A program made the translations under genes and the position numbers. Below are positions 61,876-64,000 of a DNA stretch of 64,000 bases, piece after piece; the stretch's first letter is position 1, and each line of letters starts with the position of its first letter. Under the pieces are notes generated by a model. The model made no database searches, was not told the origin of the DNA, and saw nothing but the letters and a program-made list of their open reading frames with translations. This DNA is from Halocaridina rubra (lineage: Eukaryota; Arthropoda; Malacostraca; Decapoda; Atyidae), in contig JAXCGZ010015165.1 of the NCBI GenBank assembly GCA_037179515.1, forward strand, positions 1 through 64,000, read 5' to 3'.

Positions 61876-63558
61876 TACTACAATTTATCATCAATGATTA
61901 AGCGTGCCCACAATTCTTTAACCCTTTGGGCAGCTTGACGTTCATATCTTTCATAATTTGATGATTCCTCTTCGTATACTTCTGACAACAGATATTCCCA
62001 TGAGAGCTTTTCAGACCAAGCTCTCTGAATAAGAATTTTCCCTCTTCTTAGTAAGGGTGATATTAGACCTAAGGGGTCCAAAAATATCCTCACCAGTGAC
62101 AGAAGTTTCTGTTTTGTCAGCACTTCATCTCTAGCCTTCAGACCTTTCAATGACAACTTGTCTGTATTTATATTCCAGATTAAACTAAAGATTGATACGT
62201 TAGGGGATCTAGATTTTTCAAAAAGGCGCTGATCCAGTACCCTTTGAAGTCTTTCATTGTTGGGATTCAGTGCTTGCAGTGATATTTTGGCCTTTTCCCA
62301 CTCTACATCTGCAGTATTGCATATATCAGACTGTTTCTCTTCACTGGTACAAGCATCCAACAAATTACCTACATAAACATTCTCCAATATTTCCTCCAAT
62401 TGTTCTGTTAGAGACTTCATTTGTCCAAAGGCACTCTGAAAATTGTGTGGGAGAGGAGTGTGGATAGGCTTCCAGGAAACAGAATCTGTAACACTTCCAA
62501 GTGTAGTTTTATCTTCGTAATGCACTTCTTGCTTTACTTCAATACTCCCTGGCTTCCACAACTTATTAACAGGCTCTATGGCCTCTGCAATCAGCAACTT
62601 ATTAACAGGCTCCCTGACCTCCTCAATCAACAACTTATTACCACTCTCTATGGCCTCTGCAATCAGCAACTTATTAACAGGCTCTATGACCTGCTCAATC
62701 AACAACTTATTAACTGGCTCTATGGCCACTTCAATCAACTCTTGAGTAGCTGTAGGAAAAACCTGTGTTCCTACTCGCATAACAATATGCCTCTGCACAT
62801 TACTGGGTTCATGTTGAGTATCACAAGGAATATGGCCATACAACATGACACCACCCGGTGTTTCCATCAAAGTATAGACATCCCACTTGTTAATACCACT
62901 AACAAACTGACTAAAATGTAAGGCACCAATAACAATGCCAATGTTCTCCAGTACATCACTATAAATATCTTCAGCAGCCAACTTGTGACCATTAGACTTT
63001 AACACATTTGCAGCCTTTGCTAGTCCTGGAGTGTGGATGCTAATTACCATGTCATCAACTACGAGTAATTTAACTCTGGCTCTTCTTTTCCCCAATTTGA
63101 TAACTACATTTACAACAGGAAAACTTCCTTTCTTCGTCTCAGAACGAAATGCATCAATACCAAGAGACATTTCATCTACTGGGGTTAATTTAAGCCTTTC
63201 AGCTAATTCCCTAGTTATAAAGGAACACTGGGAACCTGTATCAAAGAATAACCTAGTATTTACCCAAAGATTTCCCTTTGAGCTGCTTATTTTTCCACTT
63301 GCAGTAGGCAGAGCACATGAAGGTAAACTCGGCTTCACCATTTGCCTTTGTACTGCCTTCATAGTCATCACACCAACATGTTTCTTGTCCTTTCCTGAGT
63401 CAGAATGTTCTTGCTCATTGCTTGACTCATCTAAATTTGAACCATTTCCTGACTGTTCATTCAGAAATGTAGGTTCTTCAAACCTTCTGCGAAGTTTTGA
63501 CTCTTGTTCATAACACAAGGCTGCATGATGACCATTTCTCTTACACTTCTTACAGTTT
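61876..63558 (-). pseudogene. BEL/Pao pol: aspartic protease and partial reverse transcriptase
   Basis: Minus-strand open frame from just after the TAG at 63559-63561 to the stop at 61876. A zinc knuckle, CKKCKRNGHHAALC, comes first (63505-63550). An aspartic protease follows with DTGSQCSFI near 63225-63250 and RVKLLVVDDMVISIHTPGLA downstream. A repeated segment lies at 62548-62740. A short RT remnant then shows VYVGNLL where the family's YVDD catalytic motif belongs (~62365-62385). The conserved Pao-type segment FLDPLGLISPLLRRGKILIQ is at ~62020-62080. RNase H and integrase are absent, as is most of the RT palm. The element is internally deleted and inactive. Confidence 0.88.
62548..62740 (-). 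repeat. 36-bp in-frame tandem repeat in BEL/Pao pol
   Basis: Five successive 12-residue units of the form EPVNKLLIxExI (variants ESGNKLL and REPVNKLL), encoded by 36-bp DNA repeats. They lie between protease and RT remnants. Confidence 0.9.
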
Positions 63559-63561
63559 AAC

Positions 63562-64000
63562 TAAGTGTAACATTCATTTGCATAATGCCCTGACTGAGTA
63601 TATCTCAGACATTTGTTATTGTTTCTCAATTTGTCTCTGCGTTCGTTTATACTAACTACTTTATTACACTGTTCAGACTTATGACCTTGCCAACCACAGA
63701 ATACACATTCTGTTTTGCTATTTACTACATTTGCAGTAGCACCATAACTACCCACATTCCTTTTATAGAACTGTATCCCATCTCTCTGGAAGGTTTGGGT
63801 CTCTCCCTTTGTGTTACCTTTAGTATTGTTGCCCTCTATATGATAAACATATTTTCCCAGTTCCTTCAATAGAGTTTCATATGTAGGATATTTTGTGTCT
63901 ATTTTCATGCTAATCCAGTTCTCAACATCTTCTGGCAATTTCATCATCACGAGTTCTGAAAACACCCAATCAGTGTTCTCCATGTCTTTATAATTTTTCA
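63562..64000 (-). pseudogene. BEL/Pao gag C-terminal part (runs off the window)
   Basis: Minus-strand frame open to the window edge. LPEDVENWISMKIDTKYPTY and LLKELGKYVY are the BEL gag region before the zinc knuckles. CVFCGWQGHKSEQC (63685-63726) is a complete CX2CX4HX4C knuckle. The next, CLRYTQSGHYANEC (~63567-63610), has Tyr instead of the second Cys. One TAG at 63559-63561 separates it from the third knuckle and pol, in the same frame. Confidence 0.87.

Noticed and set aside
62421..62921. 166-codon plus-strand frame with RLYGL/LLNQQLI repeats
   Set aside because: Antisense shadow of the BEL/Pao 36-bp tandem repeat.

Overview
The window looks like eukaryotic, repeat-saturated nuclear DNA. 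The mix is (TA)n, (GA)n and (AAT)n microsatellites, pogo/Tigger-type DNA transposons, non-LTR retrotransposons and BEL/Pao and Gypsy remnants. This fits a decapod crustacean (shrimp or crab) best, but that is an inference from repeat style; no diagnostic host gene is present. No intact protein-coding gene was found. The only hint of host coding sequence is one 137-bp candidate exon (31476-31612) in the single non-repetitive stretch.

About half of the window (roughly 31-32 kb) is one Tigger-like family, called family A here. It is present as 19 complete or partial copies. Ends start CAGTG and flank TA. The 5' side carries ~180-bp subterminal repeats and the 3' side ~160-170-bp subterminal repeats. 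Between them lies a ~590-aa transposase with an N-terminal psq/CENP-B-type HTH, a second Tc5-type HTH and a DDE domain. Four copies keep most of the transposase (2736-5857, 5942-8949, 19272-22420, 42548-46448), and all four are broken. The rest are internal-deletion derivatives of a few recurrent types. Two of these retain only terminal repeats plus arrays of the 3' repeat (8 units at 15952-17458; 12 units at 40348-42447).

Layout: 1-2.2 kb, microsatellite and a decayed RT/RNase H retrotransposon. 2.3-9.2 kb, two transposase-bearing family A copies joined 5'-to-5' and flanked by an inverted repeat. 9.6-14.1 kb, a deletion copy followed by a 5'-truncated Jockey/CR1-like element. 14.1-24.1 kb, a chain of family A copies separated by (TA)n. 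24.1-31.0 kb, a second Tigger-like element (family B) split by an LTR retrotransposon (5-bp duplication GAGAC) and by an 814-bp MITE (TA duplication). 31.0-31.9 kb, non-repetitive DNA. 31.9-60.8 kb, a nearly unbroken chain of terminal-inverted-repeat elements (families A, M, P), a tRNA-like foldback, two small hAT insertions with perfect 8-bp duplications, LINE fragments, foldback elements and two ~2.9-kb tandem segmental duplications. 60.8-64.0 kb, a minus-strand BEL/Pao element that runs off the edge.

The genes do not form a cellular pathway. What unifies the window is architecture. Nearly every long (TA)n tract is the exact joint between two transposon ends, neighbouring family A copies mostly face each other with like ends, and the transposon's own subterminal repeats have been amplified into small satellites. 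Four deletion derivatives keep an open 49-codon frame for the N-terminal part of the transposase. Element names such as family A or M are local labels, not database names.
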